From Rheum nobile (lineage: Eukaryota; Streptophyta; Magnoliopsida; Caryophyllales; Polygonaceae), in NCBI GenBank assembly GCA_027886185.1, contig WOAB01000018.1, positions 1,736,001 through 1,800,000 of the forward strand: 64,000 nucleotides of DNA. The letters are read 5' to 3'. This document shows positions 18,591-31,637 of the stretch, piece by piece. A program made the translations under genes and the position numbers. Each line of letters begins with the position of its first letter. Within the stretch, counting starts at the first letter, position 1. The notes under the pieces were generated by a model that was given only the letters and a program-made list of their open reading frames with translations, was not told the DNA's origin and ran no database searches.

Positions 18591-21585
18591 CAATTAAGCG
18601 GTCAAGTCAAAGATCGAGCGTTTGCCCAGTGTCTCCTGCGAGATTGGCCTCCCCAAGGAATTAATTTTACATTCCAAATTTTTTGGACCCCCAAAACCAA
18701 AAAGATTGCATGCACCCAGGAATTCAGTTGCCTTGATTTAGGCATCTCTGTCCCCCTCACTTTCACCCAAAAAGATCATAAAATTATTATGTCACGCGTG
18801 CAATCCTGCACATGCATGCACACATAAAAAAGTAATTTAATTTGAATTTATAAAAACGATAACAAAAATAGAATGAGTGTAATCTATTTTAATATTATTA
18901 TTTATTAATTAAAATGTTGGTATTAACTTAGAACTTCTTTTTTTTAATATAAATATGGGCATGTATCTCACTATAATGGACATAATCATTTTCCCAATAA
19001 TATGGTAGGTTTAAAAGTGGTAAAATTATTTCATTTTTCCTGGACAAATCTAGACTTACACTACGTGTAAGATAATAATCCTACACTCCTAACATAAACA
19101 CGACGGACTTTTATACGTTTACACATTGTGTAAACTTGTGTAAGATTTTTGTCCAATAAATATGTTACACTTGGCACTATATATGAAATAATAATAAATA
19201 AATAAAAATACAATAATTTATATTAGGTCCATTTTAGTCTTTCTAAGTTTCAATTAAAGAGAAGTGGGACATCCCCCAAGGAAGCGAGGGAGCTACAGAG
19301 TCGCAAAACCGGGTTTTGCTTTCCCCAAGGACAACCCAGAAAATGTTAATCTGCCATAGCTGGAATTCGTGAGCACAACATCTAACAAATTTGCTCATGA
19401 AGCCCACATCCCACTCGTCGTCCGTCTCCAGTTTGCTGCCACTCTCAAACGTTGCGCAAGGACTTCTCCCTCTATCGCGCCTCCGTCACCACCTCGTTTC
19501 GTGTCTATCCCTCTCTGGCGTCTTCAACCTTTTCATGGAGGAAGTAAGGTTGGAAAAACTTCTCCCCCAAAAGCACCTCCATCCACTGGGGAATCGGCGC
19601 TTCAACTTCTAGCAAATCCAGAAAATCAAACAAAATCCAGAAACTATAAGAAAACCCAAAAAAATTGAATTTTGCGAGCAAAAAACAAAGGAAAAAGCCA
19701 CCATTGTTTCTTGAACTTGAAAATTGGGAGGAGGAGGAGGAGAGAGAATAAGATGGGTAAAATCGATAATAGTCATGGCGTAAATAAAGAAGAAGACCTC
19801 GTCATGTTGAGATATGGTGGAAAGAAGAAAAATTTTAAGATCTACTATGGAAAGATCTGAGAAAGAAGATGATTGCAAGAGCAAGTTGCTCTAAGAAGGA
19901 GAAAGTAAATGAAAAATTAAATAGTTTTAAAGACAGTCATGAAGAACGGGAGAAAGAATAAAAGAAATGAACAATAAAAAAAGATGAAGAATAAAGAAGA
20001 AAGATTGAAATTTTTAAACACAAGAGGTTGAAAGTTGGAGGTTGAAGAAGGTGGAAAGTTGAAGATAAAGATAAAAAAAGAATTATTTATTGCTCTTATC
20101 TAGGAGTACAGACAGTAAATTACATTTATGTCCTTGTGTAAGAAATTTATTTATTACACAATGTAGTTTTGTCCAAACACGACACTTGGTTTATTTAGAG
20201 AATCTATCTATTTATTTTATTTTTTCTCAATTACTACTACTATTTTTCTTGGAAATATAACAAACATAATTACTTTTGTCTTACTGACGTGATAATGTAT
20301 TATATGGCCATTAGAGTTATCTCTCCCAAATCCCATAACTAGATCCGACATGTGTTGTGTAACCCATGTCCGACTGTTGCGCGCCGTCGACTCCACCTCC
20401 ATCGCTCCCTTTCCGACCGCCTATGTCGCCCTCGACTGATCTCGGGGTGAAGTCATGTTAACAACCCAAACCCAGATCCATCCATGTACTGTGCAACCTA
20501 TGTTCGACTGTTTTCATCCACAACCCAAATCCCTTAATCTACCATGGCCAACACCCATTGAACTCGCCGTCGGTACCGAGTTAGTACCAACAATTGGATT
20601 TTCATTCCCAAAATTCAATTTTCATCTTCCCTATCGTGTTGTCTCTTCCACTCATCTCCCGATTTGCAGCGAGAAATATCTCAGACGAGGCGAATTGATT
20701 CACCATTTTCTTCCCCGAAATATTGCCAATGAAGTTACCTTCTATCTTAATTCATTCCCGTGACTGAATCCACCGGGTTAGGATTCCCCCGTTCTTGAAT
20801 TTGTTGATGAGATGCAATTGTAAATTCTTTTTGCTTAAATGTTTTTGAAATTGTATGGAGAGCGCATTTAATTACATTTCAGATCTTGAATTTGATTGTT
20901 GTTATTTAAAATTGATTTTCTTAAGAATGATGTTGATTGGGGCGTAGGGAAGGCTAGAGGTCGAACACATACTTGGAAGGTAGAGAGGTTGCGGGCCTTG
21001 CGGCAGCGTGGGATGATTCTGGTAGTTGTTGCGTGCACCAACAAGAAATTTAGAAGAAAAGACGGAAGAATGATCATAGAAAAGGAATTTCCTAACACTT
21101 ATCAAGAAGTGTAGAATAATATATCTACACTATGTACTAGTGTAGATGTATCATCCTCCCTTTCTCCCTTATCTTTATATATAAATTTTAGAGTATGAGG
21201 TATGCAAATTTTGATTAATGTATTCCGTATCATATTGTCAAAGTTGATCAAATTTATTTCTTTTTTGTTACCATTTTCTGAAGTTCAAACCAAACAGACC
21301 CTAAAATGATACGGTATATTCCAAAATCAAGTCACAAATAGTTTGGTCTACTTATAAGAAAAGTTGGAACTGCGTTTCCTTTTGAGTTTGATTCCTCTTT
21401 TAATTTGTCTTTTTATAAGATCAAATTTCTCTAGCTTGCTTCTATAAGTCCGAGTCGATGATATCGTTTTTTTCTAATTTGTGGCTTTTATTGGCTTGGT
21501 CACAAATCCAAAAATTCTATAGTGTAATGTCGATTTTCAAAAACACTAATACATGATTAGTCAAGGGAAAACATTAGCTGAAAAT
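18591..21585. other. Intergenic DNA, no supported gene
   Basis: Only short frames without family resemblance are present (for example 19369-19668 and 20455-20763). Small dyads with GTGTAAG/CTTACAC and GGACAAA/TTTGTCC occur at 19040-19157 and again near 20130-20180, suggesting MITE remnants whose borders cannot be set. A TCTACACTA/TAGTGTAGA dyad lies at 21130-21150. 18740-18950 and 19160-19250 are simple AT-rich DNA. Confidence 0.5.
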
Positions 21586-21795
21586 TGTTAGACTAGTGAG
21601 TCATTCTAGTGAGTCATTTACACGTGGCATTGTTCTGAGCCACACATTACAACTTATATAGCTCATCTCTGTAAACAACATAACTCACTTTTCCAGATAT
21701 TTCAGAATTGATTTTCCCGCCTCTTTCTTCCTCTCTTTCTCTGTATTCATACATGGCAGATCTTCTCTAGATTTTATTTCCGCTGTTTGTTTTCA
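21586..21795 (+). repeat. 5' LTR of copia element
   Basis: Begins TGTTAGACTAG and ends TTTTCA, directly followed by the primer site. A TTATATAG TATA-like box lies near 21655. The pair of LTRs is nearly identical by eye. Confidence 0.9.
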
Positions 21796-21807
21796 TGGTA
21801 TCAGAGC
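21796..21807 (+). other. Primer binding site, initiator-tRNA-Met
   Basis: TGGTATCAGAGC abuts the 5' LTR and is the standard plant primer site for initiator tRNA-Met. Confidence 0.95.
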
Positions 21808-21887
21808 TCACAGGTCATATATCTGAGCTTGGTTAAACACAATTCTTTTCCAAACACACAGATCTACCATTCGAATTTGACAAATCG

Positions 21888-23030
21888 ATGGCAGATTCTG
21901 GAAATACTCCTTTGACAAACAAAGATCCGCTTTACCTCCATTTGAGTGATCACCCAGGATTGTCTCTCATCTCTGAGGTGTTCGACGGCCAGAACTTCGG
22001 CGATTGGCGAATTTCCATGAAAATTGCATTATCGGCGAAGAATAAAACAAGCTTCATCAACGGAGCATTTCCGCGGACGGAGAAGACAGATTCGAAGTAT
22101 GTTGACTGGGAGTGGTGCAATGACATGGTTCATGCGTGGATTCTGAACGGATTAAGCAAGGAAATCCGTAGGAGTGTGCTTTACACAGAGACGGCTCAAG
22201 GCATTTGGGAGGAATTGGGAGCTAGGTATGGACAATTGAATGGAGCTCAACTATATGCAGTAAAGAAAGAATTGAATGGATTGACTCAAGGTTCTTATTT
22301 GGTTTCAACCTATTTCTCCAAAATGAAGGCATTGTGGGATGAATTGAGTAGTTTACGCAAGTTTCCTAAATGCACTTGCGGATCTCTGAAGGAGTTTATG
22401 AAATTTGAGGATGATGAGCGTCTGGTTCATTTCCTGATGGGATTGAATGATGTCTACACTGTTATTCGTGGATCAATTTTGATGTTGACACCACTGCATA
22501 ACATATCACAAAGCTATGCTATGATTCAACAAGAAGAAAAACAAAGAGAGACAAAGAACAGTTCTTCCTTGCAATCGGAATCTGCTGTAATGAATAATGT
22601 ACTTGATAAACAAGGTTCAAAGCCACCACCAAGAAGCAATGGAGAACGCAAAAGCTTGTTTTGCACCAACTGCAAAAAGACAAATCACACAGTTGATCGT
22701 TGCTTCTTTATTCATGGTTTTCCAGATAAATACCGTGACAGGAATAAGAAGCAGTCTTCTGAAGGTAAATTTGCAGGATCTGCACAGACCAAATCATCTG
22801 GAGGCTTGCCAGAATTGACTGCTGAACAAATGGCTAAGCTCTTAAATTTGCTTGGAGTGTCATCTACTCAGAACAAACCTAAAGAGAAGGACGACTTTGC
22901 AGGTTTTGCAGGTACAACTTCTTTTGCTGGTCAAATTTTTGATAAAGCCTCTTGGATTTTAGATAGTGGTGCTAGTTGTCACATGGCTTGTGATTTGAAT
23001 ATGTTTGCAATGACACATGAGCTGTCATAG
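21888..23030 (+). pseudogene. Copia gag and start of protease, cut by insertion
   Basis: The 380-codon frame starts at ATG 21888. It contains the copia gag domain (FDGQNFGDWRISMKIALSAK near residues 33-54), a zinc knuckle of the form CTNCKKTNHTVDRCF near 265, and the protease catalytic motif WILDSGASCHM near 358. It ends at TAG 23028-23030, inside the left target-site copy of the Tekay insertion. In the uninterrupted right copy (34077-34081, ACAGC) the same codon reads CAG, so the stop arose by C-to-T after insertion. The frame resumes in phase at 34077. Confidence 0.9.
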
Positions 23031-23031
23031 C

Positions 23032-25452
23032 TGTAACACCCCTAAAACTTAACCCTTTTGGAAATGTATTACCGCCAGTGACCCCAGTGTTCCTTACCGA
23101 GATCACCCAAGGCTTTACCAAATAAATACAATTTATGAAATGCAATTGATACACAAAGATTAAGCATTAAATTCCAAAACATAACATTGTCGAGGAAATA
23201 AGAGTTACGGGATTACAACCCAATCCCGAATAGGTCAAAACATAGTTTAAACCCAACACAGCGGAAGACTAAGAAAGTAAGTTACAATCGGAGTTATTGT
23301 CCAAAGGATCATAACCTGATTAAAGAAATATTTAAAACATTCAAAAACCACCGCCGACTCCATAGTCCTTCTAATCTTCTGAGCTACTTCTTAACTGATG
23401 TGCCGAATCGAACGGATGACACCAGCCAACCATGCAAGGGAAAATATTGGTTGGTTAGTCTAACTGAATAGACTAGCAAGGGTACAAAGCAGACTGGTTC
23501 GAAGCAGTCATATTAGGTTAGACTCATCGCTTCTCGGATAATAACCGATAACGGTAGTCAACCATCATATTCCTACTGGAATAAACAAGAGATATGCACA
23601 AGAGAAGATTCTGGAAGACTGAATCTTCACAGAAATCGACTCGAAAGAAGACTCCAACGGAAATGAGTCTTTAAGGAAGTAATGACAAATTTGGAATATT
23701 ACAGAATCATTCAACAATGATTTAAAACTGACTGAGATGCTTCGGTTCACAACCAACCTCATCGCCTACAGCGAATCCAGATTGGAAAGAGAACGTACTA
23801 CATTCAAGTCAAGACGAGTTTTCCTAGCTGCACTGATCTTAGCTGCACTACTCGCCCAAGGTGTATTAATTATGTGCGTCAAGGTAGCACTTATCTGATT
23901 TATGTTTCAAAAACACACATCACGTTATAGACTTTTACATGTGTACCCCACCAGTGGGACGACACATCTTAGTATACGTTTCGTCGAGAGTGATGTATAC
24001 CGAAAGGTTTGTGACACCAGCTAAGTGTCCTGTCTCTACACACATGTGTAAGAGACCGATCATGATCTTAGAATGGTATTGGATGGGGACGAGCCACCCC
24101 TCTACCAGATTATAAAGAAATGACTGGACAGAGTCCGAGTAACGTTCATATCTAACAGTGCTAACTAAACAGTTAAAGCACCACCACAGTTATAGGATAA
24201 ATCCACATAAAGGCCCGAAAGGCGATCACAGATAATAGCGTTGTTCTAACATATATACAACCTATTATATGATTTTCAAAACAGTTTATCAAAACCGTTT
24301 CCAGACAAACAGGATATTCATTCCAAATTAATTACTCAGATAAACTACTGATAATTAATGTAAATATGGAACGAATGAGCATAAGCGAACCGCCACTTGC
24401 CTTACTCCGCAAAATAGTCTAAAGACGTCACTGGATTCCGGGCTCGACACGGTACAGCTCTGACAGCACAACGACCTTCGAGTCGACCCATAAAAGGAAC
24501 CCTAAGTTAGATCCGACATAAACAGTATGAATCTAAACACGGCGAAAGAACACGAAAAGAAAGACGCCACGACGACAACCGACCAAGCCAAAGCCACGAA
24601 GGCGTTCTGGGCACTGGCGGCGGTCGCCGTATTCATCACGGCGGTCGCCGTGAAGAACACGGCGGTCACCATGAAGAACACGGCGGTCGCCGTTAAGAAC
24701 ACGGCCGACTGAAACGAGAGAAAACTCACCCCAAAACACGAGCGGTTTGGCCTCCTTCGACTTGCTTTGGCTTCTAACCTCCAAGGCTAACCAAAAGCTT
24801 CACAAAGGCACTCTGGAAACACACCAAAGCAACACCGGCGAGACCTCCGGCGAGCACAAGAAAACCGGCGAAAACAAAACTCCGGCGAGAGGCGAATTTG
24901 GCAGCGATTCGGGGTTGTAGATGACCCAAAACCCATGCCCAAGCTCACCTATTTATAGGCAAACCCCAAGGAATGAGCTGCAAACCCTCAGACGCGGCAA
25001 ACGACGCAACGGCGCGCCTCGAACGACGCCGGCGACCATCGGGCAAAGCCCACTGGACAATCACGGCGGTCGCCGTATTTTTGCCTGCGGCGGGCACGCA
25101 GCGGTCGCCGTATATGCGGCGGTCGCCGTTGCTAGGCCTGTCGCGGCCAGCTAGAAGCTGACACGTTGACCTCTCATGCCCAACCACGGCGGTCGCCGTT
25201 TTCCCCTTTTCCCGCCCATTCGGCTTTGAACAAGCTTGACGATAAACCGGGATAAAAATTATCGTACGCGAACGACAATTTAAAATTCAAGGCACCTTGT
25301 CTGTATATTATTTCACTGAGAAAAATATTACAGATATAGAGCACATTACAGAATGTCTCAAGCTACCTGAATTAAATTCGACGTACACAACGGGTACTCG
25401 GGAAAATTCCATAATTCCCAAAATAACCTTATAAAAAATACGGGGTATCACA
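23032..25452 (-). repeat. 3' LTR of Tekay element
   Basis: Nearly identical to 31638-34076. It contains several GGCGGTCGCCGT words around 24610-24710 and 25060-25200, with a different copy number from the other LTR (an extra ACGGCGGTCACCATGAAG unit here). A TATA-like CTATAAATAG lies near 24950 on the minus strand. Confidence 0.92.
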
Positions 25453-25465
25453 TCTCCTCCCCCTT
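25453..25465 (-). other. Polypurine tract of Tekay element
   Basis: On the minus strand AAGGGGGAGGAGA directly precedes the 3' LTR, the plus-strand DNA primer position. Confidence 0.85.
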
Positions 25466-25488
25466 ACAAGAAGTTTCGACCCCGAAAC

Positions 25489-28400
25489 TTAGGTCGAGAA
25501 TAACTCGGGAAAACGCCTGAGCATATCTGACTCGGTTTCCCACGTCTCCCAAGTAACTTCTTCGGTCCCTGACTTGGACCACAGCACTCGTACCAAAGAT
25601 ACGATCTTGTTGCGCAAATGCTTCTCCCGACGCTCCAAAATGCGCACGGGCAACTCTTCGTAAGTACCATTAGCTTGAATCTCGATGTCTTCATAACTAA
25701 GCACATGAGACTCATCTGGCACATACTTTCTGAGTAAAGACACGTGGAACACGTTATGCACCGGGTGAGCCGATGGTGGCAACGCCAAACGGTACGCTAG
25801 AGATCCCACTCTATCCAAAATCTCGAATGGTCCCACGTAGCGAAGGTTAAGCTTCCCACGCTTACCAAATCTGAAAACTCCTTTGGAAGGCGACACCTTG
25901 ACAAAAACCTTGTCACCGACCTCGAACTCGACAGTCCTGCGCTTCCGATCTGCGTAGGACTTCTGTCGACTCTGAGCGGTCAACATTCTTTGTCTGATCA
26001 AAGCAATGTCTGAAGCCGTCCTTTCGACCAACTCTGGTCCAAGCAGAATTTTGTCGGCATTATCGTCCCAACAAATCTGAGATCTGCATCTGCGACCATA
26101 CAAAGTTTCAAACGGAGCCATCTTGATTGTAGCATGCCAGCTATTGTTGTACGTGAACTCAATCAGACTCAAGCTGTCCTCCCAACTAGTCGGACGATCG
26201 AGCACACAAGCTCTAAGCATATCCTCCAGAGTCTGGATGGTCCTTTCAGATTGGCCATCTGTCTGAGGATGAAACGTTGTACTGAACCTCAACTCGGTTC
26301 CCATAGCCTTATGAAGTTCCTTCCAGAATCTTGACATGAAACGGCCATCTCGGTCCGATACAATGGTCTTAGGAATGTCATGTAAGCGGACAATCTCCTT
26401 CTGGTAAACTTCGGCTAGCTTCTGGGTTTCCCATGTGGTCTTGATGGCTATGAAATGAGCACTCTTCGTAAGCCTATCCACAATTACCCAGATAGCATCT
26501 CTCTGACTTCGAGTCTTGGGTAGCCCAGTGACGAAGTCCATGGAAATGTCCTCCCATTTCCATTCTGGCACGGGGAGAGGTAGCATCTCACCACCTGGTC
26601 TGCGGTGTTCGATCTTGACCTTTTGGCAAGTTAAGCACTTTGCCACAAAGTCTGCTACGTCCCACTTCATGTTTGGCCACCAAAACTTCTTCCTGAGATC
26701 CTTGTACATCTTGCTAGAGCCAGGATGCACAGAATAAGCAGATGAATGAGCTTCTCTCATCACCAACTGACGAAGACCTTCTGTGTCAGGCACACAGATC
26801 CGATCCTGAAACCAAAGTGATCCATCATCCTGAACCACAAAACTGGGAGCTTTCCCATCCATCACTTCACTGCTTAACTTTACCAGGATGATGTCATCGA
26901 CTTGCTTTTCTTTGATTTGATCCAGCAGTGTAGCCTGAATTTCCATCATACTCAGGTACCCTCTACGCTGGTCATACAAGACTTCAATGTCGCATGACTC
27001 TTGGTTTAGCTTGGTCTGAGCAGTAAGTAGAGCAACCACAGTCTCGTGCGTTGTCTTCCGGCTTAGTGCATCAGCTACTACATTAGCCTTGCCCGGATGA
27101 TACAACAACTCCATGTCGTAGTCCTTGAGCAACTCTAGCCAGCGGCGTTGTCTCATATTTAACTCCTTCTGAGTAAATATATACTTGAGACTTTTGTGGT
27201 CGGTGAAGACTTGGCATCTTATACCGTAGAGGTAATGCCTCCAAATCTTCAGCGCAAAGACAACCGCTGCTAACTCAAGATCGTGGGTCGGATAGTTTTC
27301 TTCGTAAGTCTTGAGTTGTCTAGATGCGTAAGCAATGACTTTGCCTCTTTGCATCAAAACACAACCAAGACCACACTTGGAAGCATCACTATAGACCACA
27401 TAATCGTCATTCCCCTCTGGGAGTGCTAACACGGGTGCCGAGGTCAACCGTCGCTTCAACTCCTGGAAACTGACCCCGCACTTGTCATTCCAGACAAACT
27501 TCTTGTGGACTTTGCGGAGTAGATTGGTCATAGGTAGAGCGATCTTTGAAAATCCTTCTACGAACCTTCTATAATACCCGGCAAGTCCAAGAAAACTGCG
27601 TACCTCTTTCACGCTCTGGGGCTGTGTCCACTTAGCCACAGCTTCAATCTTTTGGGGATCAGCCATAACCCCATTTTTATTGATCACGTGGCCTAAGAAA
27701 GCCACTTCCTTCATCCAGAATTCACATTTAGACAATTTAGCATAAAGCTGATGTTGTCTAAGGATCGACAAGGAAATCCGTAGATGTTCCTCGTGGACTT
27801 CTTCATTCGGAGAATAGATCAAGATGTCGTCTATGAAGACCACCACGAACTTATCCAAGTACTGGTGAAAACATCGGTTCATCAAATCCATAAAGACAGC
27901 TGGAGCATTTGTAAGCCCAAAAGGCATCACTACGAACTCGTAATGACCATATCTGGTCCTAAACGCAGTTCTAGGAATGTCCTGCTCCCGAATCCTAAGT
28001 TGATGATATCCAGATCTTAAGTCGATCTTGGAGAAAACCTTTGCTCCCTGCAATTGGTCCAACAAGTCATCAATCCTAGGCAAAGGATACTTGTTCTTGA
28101 TCGTCACCTTATTCAACTCTCGGTAGTCGATACAAAGTCGGAACGATCCGTCCTTCTTTTTGACGAACAAAACCGGGGCACCCCACGGCGATGCACTCGG
28201 TCTGACATAACCTTTATCGAGAAGATCTTCAAGTTGATTCTTCAATTCTTGCATCTCAGCCGGAGCCATCCGATACGGGGATTTGGAAATCGGCGCCGTA
28301 CCAGGCTCGAGATCAATTGAAAACTCTACGTCACGATTTGGGGGTAATCCTGGAATTTCTTCCGGAAAGACATCCGAAAATTCCCTAACTACAGGAATAT

Positions 28401-30210
28401 CAAGAACCTCAGGTCCATCCTTCTCAGGCGAATCCAAGTAGCAAAGGTACCCGACACATCCTTGTCGTAGTAGCTTAAACGCAGCCATCGCATTGATTAG
28501 CTTGCCGTTATCAGCGTCATTTCGACCTTTGAACTTGCACACGAATTGGCCCCCGGATGACACCGTCACCGTTCTTGAACTGAAGTCGATCACCGCCTTG
28601 TGACGCGTCAGCCAATCCATACCGAGAATAATGTCGTATGGAGCCATGGCTATGCAGATTAAATCTGCCTCAAATTCCTTACCCTGAATGGTAATCGGAA
28701 AGTCGGACAAATGCTTGGTTCCCACCAAACGTTCTCCATTAGGAAGATTAATGACGAAAGGGTCGCACGAATCATTGCACACTAAGGCTAACTTGCTAAC
28801 ACAGCTATCCGAAATAAAGGAATGCGTAGCACCAGAATCAAACAGAATACACACTGAAGTAGAGTGAAGGTATAGAGTACCTTGAGCAATCGGAGCGTTG
28901 GGTCCATCTGCCTCACGCATCTCGTACAAGCGTTGGCCCTGACTTCCAGAAACAGCTGGGGCCTTTCCCCTGTTCTGAGCAGTCGTCTGCACTGAAGGGC
29001 TAGGAGTCTCGGCAGGCTTAAACCTAGGTTGGTTGCTCTGATGAACTGACCCTTGCTGCGACTCTACTCCCTTCTCTTTCCCCTGCTTGCAGAACTTTTG
29101 CAGATGACCATCACGTCCACACCCAAAGCATGGCCTCCTCTCCTTCCGACACTCAGTGCTCTTGTGCCCAGCAGTACCGCAGTTATAACACTGAACTGAA
29201 CTCCTGGTATGCCCTGACTGCTGAGTCGATCCCCCTTGCGTCATCTCCGTCTTAGCTCGGCCGGACCTGGCGAAGTTAGACGGTGGCGCAGGGCGCTTAA
29301 AACCACCTCCCTGGTTCTGATTCTGCATCGACTTCTGTCGGTTGCGCCTCTTGGTCGACTCCTCGAGAGTTACCTCCAGCTTATAGGCACAATCCACATA
29401 CTGCTCCAAGGTAGAGCATGTGTGGTGCACCATTAATGGCTTGATATCCGGGTTCATCCACTCGTGGAAGTACCAGATCTTTTGAGCCTCGCTGGTGATC
29501 TCGGCAGTGACGTACTGTAGAAGATGGTTGAACTTAGATGCCAACTCGGTCACTCTCAGACCATCAGTCTGAGGGTATAAGAACTCTTTATGCTTCTCCT
29601 CTCTCATGGCACGAGAGAAAAAGCGATCAACCATCTTGGTCTTGAACATCGACCAAGTCAACACTGGGCTCTCAGCCAAACCAGTGCTCTCCCACCACTC
29701 GCTAGCCTCCTCCTTCAGCTGAAGAGAAGCGATATGGACCTTCTCGGCCTCCGTACACTCCACGTTCCTGAACAACCTCTCCATATGGGAGAACCAATGA
29801 GTCACTGCCACTGGCTCCCCTTTCCCGTTATAGCAGTCGGGTCTCATGGAAGTAATGGTCTTAAGAGCGCGACCATAGCTGTCCCTCGCCCTAACGGCAG
29901 TCTCCTGAATCACAGGGTTTCTGGGTTCCACAACATCAGGAACCGCTGCATGAATAGGCACTTCTTGTGCTTGAGGCGCACTTGGTCTCAAGACATCTGT
30001 GATAGCCTGCATCACGATCCCTCAGATCGCCTCAACAGCTGCAGCGTCAAACAACGTCGGCGCCTGGGTCTGATCCTGACCTTCACGCCTCTGCTGGACG
30101 CGAGACTCAGACTCGTGTTCATCCTGAACACCTCTTCCTGCTGGTCTGGGGTTTTGGCTAGTCCCAGCACCGGCTCGAGTCGAATTTCTCGTGCTTCTTG
30201 GATTCACCAT
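25489..30210 (-). CDS. Tekay gag-pol polyprotein, one N-terminal nonsense codon
   Basis: The main open frame has 1508 codons (from 30015). In order it shows gag (about 40-240), two CCHC knuckles (CYNCGTAGHKSTEC near 276 and CFGCGRDGHLQKFC near 297) and protease LFDSGATHSF near 392. Reverse transcriptase follows with VVFIDDIL and RNase H with VYSDAS and ADALSR. Integrase has SMDFVTGLP, SDRDGRF and FHPQTDGQSER, and a chromodomain lies at the C-terminus (VRILERREKHLRNK...VTWETWE). The same frame extends upstream to MVNPRS at 30210, interrupted only by a TGA near 30022 in a likely Arg codon. All enzyme catalytic motifs are intact. It would make virus-like particles and insert copies, with the chromodomain guiding it to heterochromatin. 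Confidence 0.93.
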
Positions 30211-30710
30211 CTGTTTACCGATCCAATTCCAAGCATTCAATACATTAATATTATGCAACATACTTATGCAATATATCAATGTAAATAAATCACTCAGAAT
30301 AGATCAACTTGGCATTTTATAGATGAACCTTCGAATTCTTACACAAGTTACACATAAGTTTATCATTCGAGCATTAGGACAACATTGCTCGAAGATATAA
30401 GTATTTCTCAGAGTACTTGCCGCAATACTGAAATATTACACAAAGTACAACTTGGAATACTAAGAAACGAAACTACTACGATAGGCAACGCCATTCCTCC
30501 TCAAGGCGTTCCAAAATGCCTCTCATACGACTGGCTACTCGTGCATGGTCTCTTTGGGCTAGGCTCACCATCGAGCTTTGGCGATGGGTTTCGCACCCTG
30601 CTTGACCCTGAAGCACATAGTCCTAGCTCAGTCATGGTAAAGTATGGGTCGTCCATGACTGGTCCTCCTATTTCAGCCCTCCTCTGAGTACTGGCGATCA
30701 GCTCATCCCT

Positions 30711-31475
30711 CTAACGCTGCTGTTCTGCGGAGATTACCTCGCTCTGGCGGAGAATCTCCTGCGGCTCGGATTCCGACCTCCATCTCCTTGGAGTAGGAAT
30801 AGGCTGAGATTCCCTGTCACTTCTCCCAATACCGTGCTCGGTATACAGTGCCTCCCAATCAGCTTCTGACATGGGTGCGTACTCTGGCACTGGTGACAAT
30901 CCTGTACCGGGCTCCTGAATCTGCCCTCCAAGGTCCAACTCTGGATCCTCTTCTAGATCATCCTCTATGGGATCCTCTTCCTCGGGATCATCCTAGATGG
31001 GATCCTCATCCTCGGGATCATCCTCGATGGGATCCTCATCCTCGAAATCATCCTCGATCATATCCTCGTCCTCGACAGGATCTACCTCCAGCATCTCCTC
31101 TTCCTCGTCTTCGTACTCGATCTCCTCGGGAATTGGTCCCAGTAGAAAGTCGTCTTGGTAAACCCCTTGTTCGTACCTTGACAACTCGTCTTCCTGCTCC
31201 CATTCCTGCACTCCCTCCACCCTTGGTGGCGGCACAGGTGCAGGTCTAGGGACCATAGCATTCCTGGCTACAAGGACAACTGACTCGGGGAGAACGTGCT
31301 TGACGTCTTCGGGTGGGCTACTCGGGCCTCCAACCTCGAAACATCGCTGAGGTAATGGAAAATCTAGCCTCGACTGATCCGACTTGGCGTCTTCCGACCC
31401 CCTACCAATAGAAAAGCAGACACCCATCCTATCGAACAATAAGGAAGGAATTAGTCTTTCTAGACATAGAAGCAA
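30711..31475 (-). pseudogene. Extra acidic reading frame upstream of gag in the Tekay element
   Basis: Two open pieces in one frame (30993-31475 and 30711-30980), separated by a single TAG near 30991-30993, lie between primer site and gag and read in the same direction as gag. The middle of the protein is a 10-residue tandem repeat of the type DPIEDDPEDE, encoded by a 30-bp DNA repeat with GGGATCCTC at about 30969, 30999 and 31029. The N-terminus is Pro-rich and the C-terminus holds SEADWEALYTEHGIG. No known domain is recognised. The stop is a GAG-to-TAG transversion inside the repeat. It is a possible accessory protein of this family. Confidence 0.55.
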
Positions 31476-31620
31476 GCTTACTATATCAGACTATAAAGAA
31501 GACATGACTATTAACGGTGATTTTAAATTCTTTTCAGAATGAAAATTCAGAGCCCTCTTAAAGCATTTTCAAAAACGGATAAATGATTTATAAAATCCCA
31601 AACCCGTTTTAAAAACTTTT

Positions 31621-31633
31621 GGCTCTGATACCA
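31621..31633 (-). other. Primer binding site of Tekay element, initiator-tRNA-Met
   Basis: On the minus strand TGGTATCAGAGCC lies four bases inside the 5' LTR. Confidence 0.9.
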
Positions 31634-31637
31634 CAAC

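Noticed and set aside
19369..20763. Possible host genes (frames 19369-19668 and 20455-20763)
   Set aside because: No domain, no convincing splice structure, and surrounded by repeat remnants.
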